From contig CAYPNF010000010.1 in assembly GCA_964411985.1 (NCBI GenBank), forward strand, positions 124,001 to 188,000: a DNA stretch of 64,000 nt, in the 5' to 3' direction. The DNA is from CAYPNF01 sp964411985 (GTDB taxonomy: Bacteria; Verrucomicrobiota; Verrucomicrobiia; Limisphaerales; J093). Numbering within the stretch: position 1 is the stretch's first letter; each line of letters starts with the position of its first letter. Below the pieces are notes generated by a model. It was given only the letters and a program-made list of their open reading frames with translations. It had not been told where the DNA came from and did not search any database. This document shows, in pieces, positions 9,650 through 18,246 of this stretch. The position numbers and the translations under genes were made by a program.

Positions 9650-10553
9650 GTTTCACCTCCTCCGCGTCCGGGGCGGCGATGCGAACGAAGATGTCATGGA
9701 GGGTTGGCCGTCCGATTTCGAACCGCTGCACTTCCCCTTGATCCACCAACCACCGCAACAGGGCCTGCGGGTCCGCATCCCGGAGCAGTCGGACTTCCTG
9801 GGTGTGGCCCAAATCGCGCACCGAGTCCGCGCCCGGGGCGGTTTGGAGCCCCACGATAGGTTGCCTGGTCTGGAGATGCACCACGTTGCTGCCGTATTGG
9901 TCCTGAATCGTCGCAAGCGTGCCGTCCAACACCTTGCGTCCGCGATGGATCATCACCAGGTGATCGCACAGGGATTCCGCGGTGTGCATATCGTGGGTGC
10001 TCAGGAGGATCGTGGTGCCGCTCGCTCGCAGTTCCAGCATCGCCAGGCGGATTGCTTCCGCATTGACCGGGTCAAGGCCGCTGAAGGGTTCGTCGAGAAT
10101 CAGGATCTGCGGATTGGAGACGATCGTGGCCAGGAACTGCACTTTCTGGGTCATCCCTTTGCTGAGCGTGTCGACTTTCTTGTTGGCCCAGTCTCGGATT
10201 CCAAACCGATCCAGCCAATGGTCTGCCTCTTTGGCGAGGTTCCGGTTGGCTCGCAGGCCTCCGTAGAAAAGCAGCGTTTCCCGGACCTTCATGCCACGAT
10301 AGAGGCCCCGTTCCTCGGGGAGGTACCCAAGCGTTTCCGTTAACTTTCGACAGGCGGCTTGCCCCAACACTGAGATTCTCCCTTGATCCGGAAAGAAAAT
10401 GCTCAAGATCATTCGAAGTGTAGTGGTCTTGCCGGACCCATTCGGTCCAAGGAACCCACAAATGCCTCCGCGTGGGACGACAAAGCTCAGGTCGTCGACT
10501 GCCGTTTGCCGCCCAAACGTTTTGGTGACGCCATGCAATTCGACTGCGTTCAT
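9642..10553 (-). CDS. ABC transporter ATP-binding protein, NatA-like
   Basis: An ATPase of 303 residues from the ATG at 10553 (MNAVELHGVTKTFGRQTAV). The longer frame back to 10658 adds residues without domain character, so I take the internal start. Walker A is GPNGSGKTT, the Q-loop/middle region includes YLPEERGLY, the signature is LSKGMTQKVQ and Walker B is ILILDEPFSGLDP, followed by the switch histidine in LLSTHDMH. A C-terminal extension with VQRFEIGRPTLHDIFVRI is typical of the NatA/DrrA group. It powers the permease encoded next to it. Confidence 0.93.
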   Translation of the reverse strand: MNAVELHGVTKTFGRQTAVDDLSFVVPRGGICGFLGPNGSGKTTTLRMILSIFFPDQGRISVLGQAACRKLTETLGYLPEERGLYRGMKVRETLLFYGGLRANRNLAKEADHWLDRFGIRDWANKKVDTLSKGMTQKVQFLATIVSNPQILILDEPFSGLDPVNAEAIRLAMLELRASGTTILLSTHDMHTAESLCDHLVMIHRGRKVLDGTLATIQDQYGSNVVHLQTRQPIVGLQTAPGADSVRDLGHTQEVRLLRDADPQALLRWLVDQGEVQRFEIGRPTLHDIFVRIAAPDAEEVKRA

Positions 10554-10685
10554 GAGAGGAGAGACAGGACAGATTGTGAATCCTCTCGGCGCGGAAAGCA
10601 ACTTCCCGGTGCGGGCGGCTCGATACAAACATTTGCGCATCCGTATCGAATCGTGCATAGTAACCGAGTCACACAGGACTAATCT

Positions 10686-11555
10686 ATGAGCCGACCTTTC
10701 GAAAGTCGTCCGGCCTGGTCTTTGCTGGGCGTGGCCTTCCGGTCAACCCTCCGACTGCGCACGCCTTTGCCTGCGAAAAGCCTTTCCTCGGCGCGGTCTG
10801 CCGTCCGTGGCTTCACCCTGATCGAATTGCTCGTGGTCATCGCCATCATAGCGATTCTGGCCGGACTCCTGCTCCCGGCGCTCTCCAAGGCCAAGGCCAA
10901 AGCCACGAAAACGCTGTGCGCTAGTAACGGTAAGCAGTGGGGAATTGCGGTGAACCTTTATGCCGCCGACGCTCAGGATGCCTTTCCGGACAACTCGGAG
11001 GGGTACCACTTGAGTTGGATGATGCCTAGTATGAGCAATTTCTGGAGGAACTATCTCATTCCCAATCAGCGCAGTACCACCAAGAGCCGCCGGGCCCAAA
11101 ACGATGTTCTCTTCTGTCCTACCGACGATTGGCACAGAGCCTTTGAGGCCGGGGGAATCACGACTGACAACCAACCTCAGTTGCTGGGCTATTTCTACCT
11201 TCCCGGGCGCAAGAAGGGCTCCATGCCGGATGCCAAGAGCGCAGGGACCGAGGAGTGGTTTTATCGGACAAAGATGGGGGGGGCTCTGAGCCGGGCACCC
11301 ATCTTGATTGACAAGAACCAGGGGGTCGGGCCGGCGACCACCAACATGCTGGATTCAAGGTTGGTCTGGTACACCGACCTCGACGGTAGACGGGTGCCAT
11401 CAGGGACACACCGCCTCGACCGAGGGGTGCCGGAGGGAGGTAATTTCACCTTCGAAGACGGGCACGTCGAGTGGTTCCGGAACCGGAAGATTGGCCTGGG
11501 AGCGTCGATCGGCACTTGGCAGTGCTACTTCAAGATTCCGAACGTGGAGCAATAG
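10686..11555 (+). CDS. Type IV pilin-like/type II secretion pseudopilin
   Basis: A 289-residue protein with a class III signal: a positively charged 41-residue leader, then G/FTLIELLVVIAIIAILAG with the conserved E at +5 of the mature protein. Prepilin peptidase would cut between G and F. The mature body has the Verrucomicrobia/Planctomycetes features LLPALSKAKAKA and, near the end, an H-x-DG-type loop (NFTFEDGHVEWFRNRK). Such proteins are abundant in this phylum and are presumed to assemble as pseudopilins or surface fibres. It is divergent from the ABC operon and convergent with the dprA remnant. Confidence 0.9.
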   Translation: MSRPFESRPAWSLLGVAFRSTLRLRTPLPAKSLSSARSAVRGFTLIELLVVIAIIAILAGLLLPALSKAKAKATKTLCASNGKQWGIAVNLYAADAQDAFPDNSEGYHLSWMMPSMSNFWRNYLIPNQRSTTKSRRAQNDVLFCPTDDWHRAFEAGGITTDNQPQLLGYFYLPGRKKGSMPDAKSAGTEEWFYRTKMGGALSRAPILIDKNQGVGPATTNMLDSRLVWYTDLDGRRVPSGTHRLDRGVPEGGNFTFEDGHVEWFRNRKIGLGASIGTWQCYFKIPNVEQ

Positions 11556-11583
11556 GCGGGTGCGTTCGCTGGTTTTTTGCCGG

Positions 11584-12201
11584 TCATTGGTTCTTTCGAT
11601 AAAGGCGTCCGGGGGATTGCCGCACGAGTCGTTTCATTTCCAGACCCAACAACGCTACCGAGACGGCGGAGGGGGGTAACCCGCTAGCCTCGATGATCGT
11701 GTCAACGTCCATCTCCTGCTTGTCGACGACGCGCAGCACGGTTTGTTCGTTGGGGGGTAGTTCCAGGGCGGGCAGGGCAGTTTCCGGGTCGGGTGTGCTA
11801 CGGACGGCTGCTGGAAAAAGGTATTCGAATTCCGAAAGAATGTCCTCGGCACTCTCACAGAGTTTCGCACCCTTTTTGATGAGTTCGTGGCAACCCTTGC
11901 TTTGCGGGGAGTCGATTCGGCCAGGCACCGCAAAAACCTGTCGTCCGTAATCGACTGCCATCCCGGCGGTGATCAGCGCCCCACTGTTGAGGTTGGCTTC
12001 CACAACTACCGTACCCAGCGTCATTCCTGCGACGATCCGGTTTCGGATGGGAAACGTTTGCTTGTCCGCAGGCCTCTGAAACGGAAACTGAGTGAGCACG
12101 GCACCTTGAGCGGCGATTTGTTCAAAAAGCCGTGCGTTTTCCGGAGGGAACACCCGGTCAATCCATGTACCTATACAACCAACTACGTAAACACTTGATG
12201 G
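11584..12201 (-). pseudogene. dprA: dprA, C-terminal part only
   Basis: DprA loads RecA on incoming single-stranded DNA during transformation. Here only the second half is present: the end of the Rossmann fold (PENARLFEQIAAQGAVLTQF, FPIRNRIVAG, VVEANLNSGALITA, VFAVPGRID, GCHELIKKGA) and the C-terminal winged helix (EQTVLRVVDKQEMDVDTII). Homology begins about codon 12178 (IGTWIDRVFPPEN, against a family LGTGIDRVYPPEN). A stop codon lies in frame at 12202-12204. The N-terminal half with the GSRxxS motif is not found elsewhere in the window. A GTG at 12153 could start a 189-residue product, but it would lack the DNA-binding core. The break coincides with the start of the mobile-type DNA, so I infer insertion or rearrangement. 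Confidence 0.85.
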
Positions 12202-12204
12202 TCA

Positions 12205-13122
12205 GTGTTTATTCAAGCAGATTACTTTCTATCACCTCAGGTGTCAGTGGGGAGAATCTTTGAGTGACCTAGCGATGTCGTTGCCTCCCGTTGTTTGGCC
12301 TCATCAAGGGGGTGTATTGCCACTCGAAGGTTAGAAAAACCCCCTGTAAGTCATTCTCCCGTCAATAAACACCCTTCACCTAGGACAGAAGCGGACCACG
12401 GAGGATTGTAGATTTCTGGCGGTGTAGAACCCACTGGCGGAAGACTCCTAGAATTGAGATTCTCCCACCCACTTGGATTCGGTTACAAGTGGCTGAAGGA
12501 CATGGACCTCCCCAGCAGTCCAGCCAACCACAGGAAGGCAATTACTCTTCAACAGAACGGTAGAAACGCTTCTCAGCATCGGAGGCCGTGAGGTCATAGA
12601 CCCCGGTGCGGCACCTCTGCTCGACCTGAAGCTCGACCAGCCTTTCTTGCGTAAAAATGGTTCGCAACATATTGGAGCAAAGTTGGATAGGTAATAGGCA
12701 TCGCCCTTGGAGGAGATGGGTTGGGGGGGACGCCCTGACAGCTGGCCAAGCCTGCAGGGCAGGCTGACATAGCGATGCGTCTCAATACTCTATACCTATA
12801 CCCCCTTAAGTCCCCCTCCCCAGGCCGCCCCCGACTGACACCCTGGGCCAGGGGGACGCCCTGGGCTTGACACCGTTCTCCGGCCGGTTTGACCGCCTTG
12901 GTGCTTGGTGGATTGAAAGGCCCCGATGGTCGGCCGAGCCAGCGTAGTCCTTCCTGGGTGTGTAGCCAGAGGCGACACATTTGGGGTCGTTGGCGGGGAA
13001 TGTGTGGACGCCCTGGCCGAGCGGACTGGATCCTGTTGGGACCGGGTCGGTGCATGCCTTGGCTCTGTTGGAGCCGTGAGCCGCATCCGGGCCGGTCGAG
13101 GCGTGTGGGTCCGGAGGGAATC
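12205..13122. other. Non-coding region at the island's left edge
   Basis: About 900 bp with no convincing gene. Visible structure includes inverted segments around 12203-12215 and 12362-12372 (GTGTTTATT and AATAAACAC), GGGAGAAT near 12251 facing ATTCTCCC near 12351, and an AGGGGGT/ACCCCCT pair near 12306 and 12341. The words GGACGCCCTG recur at about 12729, 12854 and 13006. A region of this type beside a rolling-circle Rep gene could hold a replication origin or an element end, but no nick-site consensus can be assigned by eye. Confidence 0.4.
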
Positions 13123-13431
13123 CTATTCTGGGGGATCACATCCTTCGGTGATGGAAGGGTTGTTCACGATTGCGGAGAGCCGCCCCAAGAGCGCGATCGC
13201 TTCGTCGCGACTCTGCGCAATGCCGTTCCCCGTCATCAGCCGTTTGAGAAGTGCCGTCATGGCGTCGATGTTGTTGCATTCCGCAAGCGAGCGGAGGATC
13301 TCCTCGCCCTCCGCTGGTGCGAGCTGGGCACCTCGGCCGTCCAGCAAGCGCTGGGCAAGGTCCAGCGCCGCTTCCTGGTCCCCGGCCTGCGTGGCTTTTC
13401 GCAAGATCCCCTCCACAGACTCACCTGGCAA
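13123..13431 (-). pseudogene. Sel1-like repeat protein fragment
   Basis: The frame encodes helical Sel1/TPR-type repeats: ALDLAQRLLDGRGAQLAP and DAMTALLKRLMTGNGIAQ followed by DEAIALLGRLSA have the usual A..LA..L..G.G.....A...L spacing. There is no ATG; the listed start is TTG and the reading frame stays open further upstream (DALYDLPSLCLP). A plausible start with a hydrophobic leader (MSILYPNLLISLSAYVFAIA) exists just upstream in another frame, which suggests a frameshift in an exported Sel1 protein. It may be a decayed gene. Confidence 0.45.
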
Positions 13432-13867
13432 GCATAGGCTTGGTAGGTCGTAGAGAGCGTCGCGATGGCAAAAACATAGGCGGAGAGTGAGATAAGTAGG
13501 TTTGGATATAATATACTCATAATCAAGGCGATATGGGAGTCCTTTGATGGTTGTTGATGGAAATACTCCAAAATACTACAAAAACATATTTGACATCAAA
13601 TTGCAGTTTTGGTAATTTCAAAAGTGCTAGGCCACTTGTGTGGCTTGGTACTCTGGCCGTCTGTACAAGGCGGCCTAGAGGGCTGGTCGGCCGAATTGCG
13701 CAGGAAAGTAAGTGCGCCCGGCTCTCATCCGCTGTTTTCGGCCAGCCCTTGATCGGCACGAGATCAGCGCCACGGGGAATAACCCCGGTGGTGCGGTCAC
13801 GTAGACCTAGCCTAGCCCTTTTCCGGCGGCTGGTGGGCACACACCCACGCCAACATGTGCTTTGCGT

Positions 13868-13891
13868 TAGTCTGCCGCTTTGCCGGCAGAC
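13868..13891 (+). promoter_or_regulatory. Stem-loop just before the rep start codon
   Basis: GTCTGCCG and CGGCAGAC form a perfect 8-bp stem around a 6-nt loop, ending 15 bp before the ATG at 13907. No Shine-Dalgarno sequence is seen for rep. The hairpin could control rep translation or be part of the rolling-circle origin. The flanks (GCGTTA and TTAGCGC) could extend the stem imperfectly. Confidence 0.5.
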
Positions 13892-13906
13892 AGTTAGCGC
13901 ACGCAC

Positions 13907-15190
13907 ATGTCGTTGGTCAACGGGTGGCCCAATCCACCCTTCAATTCTAGCCAGTCAGCCTGGCCATCTCTCCCCTACGGTCAACAGACGACTGACGTAC
14001 TCAAGTCGGTCGACTTCCCGGCCCTGATCGAAAGGCTCGTTGGTCGCACAATCCCTAGCGCCAACCCCAAGCAAACCAACAAAGCCTGGGTTGCGGCGAA
14101 CGTGACGGCCGCGAACTTCGACTCTTGCGAGCTCGCCCGTCGGCTCTACAACGGTTCCACCGGTTCGGCCTTCAGGCTCCAAGAGTTCTTGGCCGGTGCG
14201 ATAGCTCAGTCCGAGGCACTCGGTACAATAGATCTTCGCAAGCCAACCGAAGACCGGTTGCTTTTTGACCCGCGACATGGCTGGCAGATCTACCAGCGCG
14301 GACTCCGCCACAACGGATTCCTGCCCAGGGTTTGGAGGGAAAAGGTCCACAAATCGTGCATTGCAAGCGAGTTGTTCCTCGCTCGGTGCCCGGCTGAGAC
14401 TGTCAGGCTTTTCACGTGCACCTGCCGCTCGGTCGACCAGGCGGACCTCCGGGACAGATTCAGACGCATCAAGGATCACTGGCTAGCGTGCATCAGGGCG
14501 GTTGCACGGGAGGAGGGCTATTCGCTACTCCTCTGGCGCATCGACTGGGGGGTGTTGAAGGTCATCTCGGGCAAAGTACGAGTCAATCTGCACCTTCACA
14601 TTGCTCTCCAGGGTCCAGCTGATCCTTCACTACGACGGGCGTGGCGACTCCGGAAAGCGATAAAGAAAGCCTTGCAGGGCGAGGCGTCGTGTATTTTGTC
14701 GACCCGAGGGCGGCATGACGCGCGGCGGCTCCCTGCCTACCTCCTGAAGTCACAGTCACTTCGCTCTTACCGGCACCTCAGTGACACGCAGTTGGTCGAG
14801 TTCTTCTGTACCATCCGCGACGAGCGGAAGTTTTCTCTCTGCGGACCTCTCTACCTTGACGAGGAGGTAGATGAGGCGAAGGCGATCCGCCGTTTGCCGG
14901 ATGATCGAGGTCGCTACCGATTCGCGGTCGAGGCGAGCAAGCCGGAGTCGGAGAGCAGTAGCGAAGAGGTGGTAGGCGAAGGACTGAAGCCCTTCGTTCT
15001 CCTCGACTACTTCGTTCGACCTTTTGTGGCCGCGATCGCGAGCGAGCGCTATAGCCTGCTCTTCGAGATTAAAAGGAGGCCGGGGAGCCCACCCGGGAGA
15101 ATCGATCCACTGCGCATTCTGGGACACCCCTATATCGCCTGGTTGATTCACCTCGCCGACGAGGCGTGGGGGAAAAGAGGTGCGAAATGA
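13907..15190 (+). CDS. Rolling-circle replication initiator, HUH/Rep_1-like
   Basis: A 427-residue protein with the plan of plasmid Rep_1 initiators. A beta strand, VRLFTCTCRSVDQADLRDRF (about 166-185), matches the family LTLTxxN..-D-LR....L. The metal-binding HUH motif is NLHLHIAL (His229 and His231). A candidate nucleophile is Tyr278 in LPAYLLKSQ, 47 residues later. Between the last two lies the expected helix. Such proteins nick the double-strand origin and stay joined to the 5' end through tyrosine. Found in a chromosome beside a relaxase operon, it marks an integrated plasmid or related element. The first 160 residues are not recognised. Family assignment rests on motif spacing, so confidence is moderate. 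Confidence 0.7.
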   Translation: MSLVNGWPNPPFNSSQSAWPSLPYGQQTTDVLKSVDFPALIERLVGRTIPSANPKQTNKAWVAANVTAANFDSCELARRLYNGSTGSAFRLQEFLAGAIAQSEALGTIDLRKPTEDRLLFDPRHGWQIYQRGLRHNGFLPRVWREKVHKSCIASELFLARCPAETVRLFTCTCRSVDQADLRDRFRRIKDHWLACIRAVAREEGYSLLLWRIDWGVLKVISGKVRVNLHLHIALQGPADPSLRRAWRLRKAIKKALQGEASCILSTRGRHDARRLPAYLLKSQSLRSYRHLSDTQLVEFFCTIRDERKFSLCGPLYLDEEVDEAKAIRRLPDDRGRYRFAVEASKPESESSSEEVVGEGLKPFVLLDYFVRPFVAAIASERYSLLFEIKRRPGSPPGRIDPLRILGHPYIAWLIHLADEAWGKRGAK

Positions 15191-15426
15191 CCGCAGAATC
15201 ATATCGGCAGGACGTGTTCCCATTTGCTCGAAAGGCTACCTGTCAACGGGTGGCAACGTGCCTTAAAGCATGCGCGAGTCTTATTAAAGACAGCATGAAC
15301 AATAAGAGAATCTACAATCTTAAACTATCTCAAAAATCGCAGAACCAGGGTGAGATCATGGTTACATGGCCAGCGCTGGTGCTGAATGCAAGTTCCAAAC
15401 ACAACCTAAACACAAAACACATATGA
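15187..15426 (+). CDS. Small hypothetical protein downstream of rep
   Basis: A 79-residue frame starting at an ATG that overlaps the rep stop (ATGA) and has a good ribosome site (AGAGGT, 15174-15179). No domain is recognised. The sequence has two CxxxC-like cysteine pairs near the start (TCQRVATCLKAC). The second half is AT-rich compared with its neighbours and overlaps the next gene's start. Translational coupling is the main support; it may not be real. Confidence 0.35.
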   Translation: MTAESYRQDVFPFARKATCQRVATCLKACASLIKDSMNNKRIYNLKLSQKSQNQGEIMVTWPALVLNASSKHNLNTKHI

Positions 15427-16784
15427 TAGAAAATTACAGAATACAAACTCAGCAGAATGGACCCGGTATCTTCCCTGACACTAAATCCTTAAAGGTCTCC
15501 ACAACATCAAGTCCAACCACTGTCGAGAGTTCAGTCGCCCCTGGCTGGGAACCAGTAACTTCGGAAGTTGCCGGGACGATCTGGGAACAACTGGAGTCGC
15601 GGTTAGCCGCATCAGGCGTAGCCGCGAATAGTCAATCCTGGATCGTGGGACGACACGGTAGTGAATATGTCGGCTTCAAGCTGGGTAAGGAAGAGCCCCC
15701 GACGTTCTTAAGTCTCACTGACCGCGAGATCGGGAAGATCGCTCTGCCGAGAATCCCGGCTTATGTTCGCCAGGATTGCCTTCTAAAGGGTCTCCACCGG
15801 GCCTATCACAACGATATCCTGCTACAAAGCTACGAGCAAAAGCGGACCACTTTGGGAGGCTTCTTCCGGTCATTCTTCCTGCACCACGCCACGAAACCAC
15901 TGCCGTGCGCCACCATCTCCGAACAATACGACTCCTCACGGCCCAAGTTGAGCCTGTTACAGGCGATCGACATTGCGCGTTCCGCGTTCGACCTGGCGGT
16001 GGCGGTCGAGAAGCCAGTGGATTTATCCGCGTTCGGCGATCGGTGGGCCTCGCAAGCACTAGCTTTCGTCATGGGGGAGGAAGTCGACACGGCGAACGTC
16101 GCGGTGCACGGCATGGTGCGACTGGAAGCCATGCGAACCTGCAATGTCCACAGAACCTCAGAGGATATAGTACGCATGTCGGGGCTGATAGAGTCGGGAC
16201 TCGAATGCGAACAATCGTTCATCAAGAACATCACAAGATCGGCTCGAGTGGCGGCGTTGCCCTGGGTGGAGGCGAGTCGACAAAGTGCTGAAGCGTTCGC
16301 GCAGGCTTGCGCGCAGGCCTGGGGAGGTAACGCAAAGAATCATCGCCCGTACTCCCAAAAACTCATCAAGGGTGTCGTGCTTTCCTTGGTTAGCGAGGCA
16401 AGACTGGAGCTCGGAACTCTTTCCGACATCTTCACGGGCGAACTGGCCTCATCATACGGAAGCGCCTTCGCGCACATGCAGGACTGCGATGTCGTCTTGT
16501 GGGGTCGGCCAACGGACGCGTTTGCTATGTATCCCTACGGGGGGTTTCACATCTTCGATAACTCGCAGGACGTCCTTCCGCACCCAGAAATCCATCTGTG
16601 CACCAGAGCACTGAGCGTGGACCCCAGGTGCATCCACCACGAGACGCAACATGCGAGGCAACATATGGCGTGCGAAGGCTCGTGGACGAATCTCTTCCAT
16701 CCGGTCCGGGAGATGAATCCGAGTGAGCGGGCGGCCAAACAAGCTGAGGCGGACATGCTCAAGCGATTTGGCGTGTTGTATTGA
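15423..16784 (+). CDS. Hypothetical protein with HExxH metallopeptidase motif
   Basis: A 453-residue protein from the ATG at 15423. The middle is mostly helical and unrecognised. Near the C-terminus IHHETQHARQHM contains HETQH (His406-His410), a zinc-peptidase-type HExxH, and the final AKQAEADMLKRFG resembles the ExxAD helix that supplies the third ligand in several gluzincin families. It is therefore a candidate cytoplasmic zinc protease; there is no signal peptide. It lies directly upstream of an ankyrin protein in the island. An alternative start at 15366 has a weak AGGGTGA site 12 bp upstream. Confidence 0.6.
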   Translation: MIENYRIQTQQNGPGIFPDTKSLKVSTTSSPTTVESSVAPGWEPVTSEVAGTIWEQLESRLAASGVAANSQSWIVGRHGSEYVGFKLGKEEPPTFLSLTDREIGKIALPRIPAYVRQDCLLKGLHRAYHNDILLQSYEQKRTTLGGFFRSFFLHHATKPLPCATISEQYDSSRPKLSLLQAIDIARSAFDLAVAVEKPVDLSAFGDRWASQALAFVMGEEVDTANVAVHGMVRLEAMRTCNVHRTSEDIVRMSGLIESGLECEQSFIKNITRSARVAALPWVEASRQSAEAFAQACAQAWGGNAKNHRPYSQKLIKGVVLSLVSEARLELGTLSDIFTGELASSYGSAFAHMQDCDVVLWGRPTDAFAMYPYGGFHIFDNSQDVLPHPEIHLCTRALSVDPRCIHHETQHARQHMACEGSWTNLFHPVREMNPSERAAKQAEADMLKRFGVLY

Positions 16785-16842
16785 GCCGTCGGCACAGTGG
16801 ACAGGGCGAGCCATATCTCATCACCGACCGCGTAGTATCAGT

Positions 16843-17637
16843 ATGACATTACATCAACCCGGCAACGACAACGGCATGAGCCAGCGGAGCGTAACCGAAT
16901 ACGGTCCATACGGTGACACCCTGCTTCACCGCTACGCACGCGTTGGGAGTTTGGGGGAGGTACCACGTGAGCTGTTGAGCCTAGAAAACCTATTACTCCC
17001 CGACAGGAACGGGGCAACTGTGCTCCACAACGTCATGCGATCAGGAGACCTGTCCTCTATCCCGACTGAATGCTGGACGGAGGAAACTGTGAATCTGCGC
17101 ACTTTGCGTAGAATTACTGTGCTGTACCGCGCCATGCAAGCCAGACTGTGTCACCAGTTGCCCCAGTGTTGCCTGAGCGAGCACACTCTGATGCAACGGG
17201 TGGAGGGAGATCATACTCCGTTGCACATGGCGGCCCGCAATGGGCAATTGCACCTGTTACCAACATCGATCCTCACCGTTGAAACTCTACTAGCCTCCGA
17301 CTGCCGAGGACGAACCCCCCTGCATGAGGCGGCACAGCAGGGCCACCTGTCTCAGGTTGATAGGGAGATGTTGACCTCGGCAACCCTCCTGCTGGAAGAC
17401 TTGGACGGGGAGAGCGTGTTCTATGGCGCGGCCATGAGTAGGACCTTGGGGGTCATCCCGGTTGAGCGGCTGGAGTATCGGAAGGCCCGAGAGGCACTGC
17501 GAGGTTGCGACTCGGACCACGTCCAAAACTGGCTCCGAACCGTGGCTAAGGAAAGCCTGAAGCGGTGTGCGAAGGAAGAGCAGAACGAGATCAAATCCGC
17601 CCGGTGGGAAAGCTATATTGGATCCACGACCGCGTAG
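16843..17637 (+). CDS. Ankyrin-repeat protein (first of two in the island)
   Basis: A 264-residue protein from the ATG at 16843; sequence before it lacks domain character. It contains six or so degenerate ankyrin units with the core G.T.LH.AA..G.L (TLLHRYARVGSL, HTPLHMAARNGQL, RTPLHEAAQQGHL). The loop after each unit has the form I-P..-L(T/L)-E-LL, a variant common in PVC bacteria. The C-terminal helix (VQNWLRTVAKESLKR) is shared with the ankyrin protein at 32331-33176. Ankyrin domains bind other proteins; no partner is evident. Confidence 0.8.
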   Translation: MTLHQPGNDNGMSQRSVTEYGPYGDTLLHRYARVGSLGEVPRELLSLENLLLPDRNGATVLHNVMRSGDLSSIPTECWTEETVNLRTLRRITVLYRAMQARLCHQLPQCCLSEHTLMQRVEGDHTPLHMAARNGQLHLLPTSILTVETLLASDCRGRTPLHEAAQQGHLSQVDREMLTSATLLLEDLDGESVFYGAAMSRTLGVIPVERLEYRKAREALRGCDSDHVQNWLRTVAKESLKRCAKEEQNEIKSARWESYIGSTTA

Positions 17638-17712
17638 CATAATTAGTGGCTCGTCGGTTGACGGGCGAGAGTGATGGAAATGAACAATAACCAGGAATGA
17701 AGGAGCCCGATT

Positions 17713-18087
17713 ATGATGAACAAAACATATACGAGCAACCCCCTTTGGGTTGCATTCTCGGAGGAGCGTGAGTACCGACTTTATGCGGATTGGCATGAAG
17801 ACGCTGACAGGGAGGCCCTCAACGAGAAGGTGAAACAGTCGATAGTTCGCGAAGGGTACGCGTCGGACGTGGCATCGCACCTCTTCCGCACGAGTTATCT
17901 TGTACTCGATCTGACAAGAATCGAGGCGCTAACCGAACCTCAGTTCGGGGCGCTGGTGGACGCCTATTTCAGGTCGCGGCGCCGTGGCTGGCTGAGCCAG
18001 CAAGCATTGGAAGTGATCGAGAACGCAATTCTGGAACGTGCAATCAGAGGATATATCCAGGCACCAGCAGGTGTGGGGTTAGAGTAG
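17713..18087 (+). CDS. Hypothetical protein, 124 aa
   Basis: Not recognised. The start is well supported by AAGGAG seven bases before the ATG at 17713. The protein begins with a mixed strand/helix region (LWVAFSEEREYRLYADWHED) and ends in a helical half with RSRRRGWLSQQALEVIENAI. No signal peptide or membrane segment. It follows the ankyrin gene on the same strand by 75 bp. Confidence 0.6.
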   Translation: MMNKTYTSNPLWVAFSEEREYRLYADWHEDADREALNEKVKQSIVREGYASDVASHLFRTSYLVLDLTRIEALTEPQFGALVDAYFRSRRRGWLSQQALEVIENAILERAIRGYIQAPAGVGLE

Positions 18088-18246
18088 AGGATCCACGGAG
18101 AGCACACACACAAATCAATCTCCCGACTTTGAGTGATTATACGGAATGACCCCTGAGGCCGGCTGGGGCGTCAGTAGAACAGACGGCCACAAAGCACGAT
18201 CCCGGTGCAACCATCAGGGCGATGAGCTGAGAGGCTCTTGTTAAGT

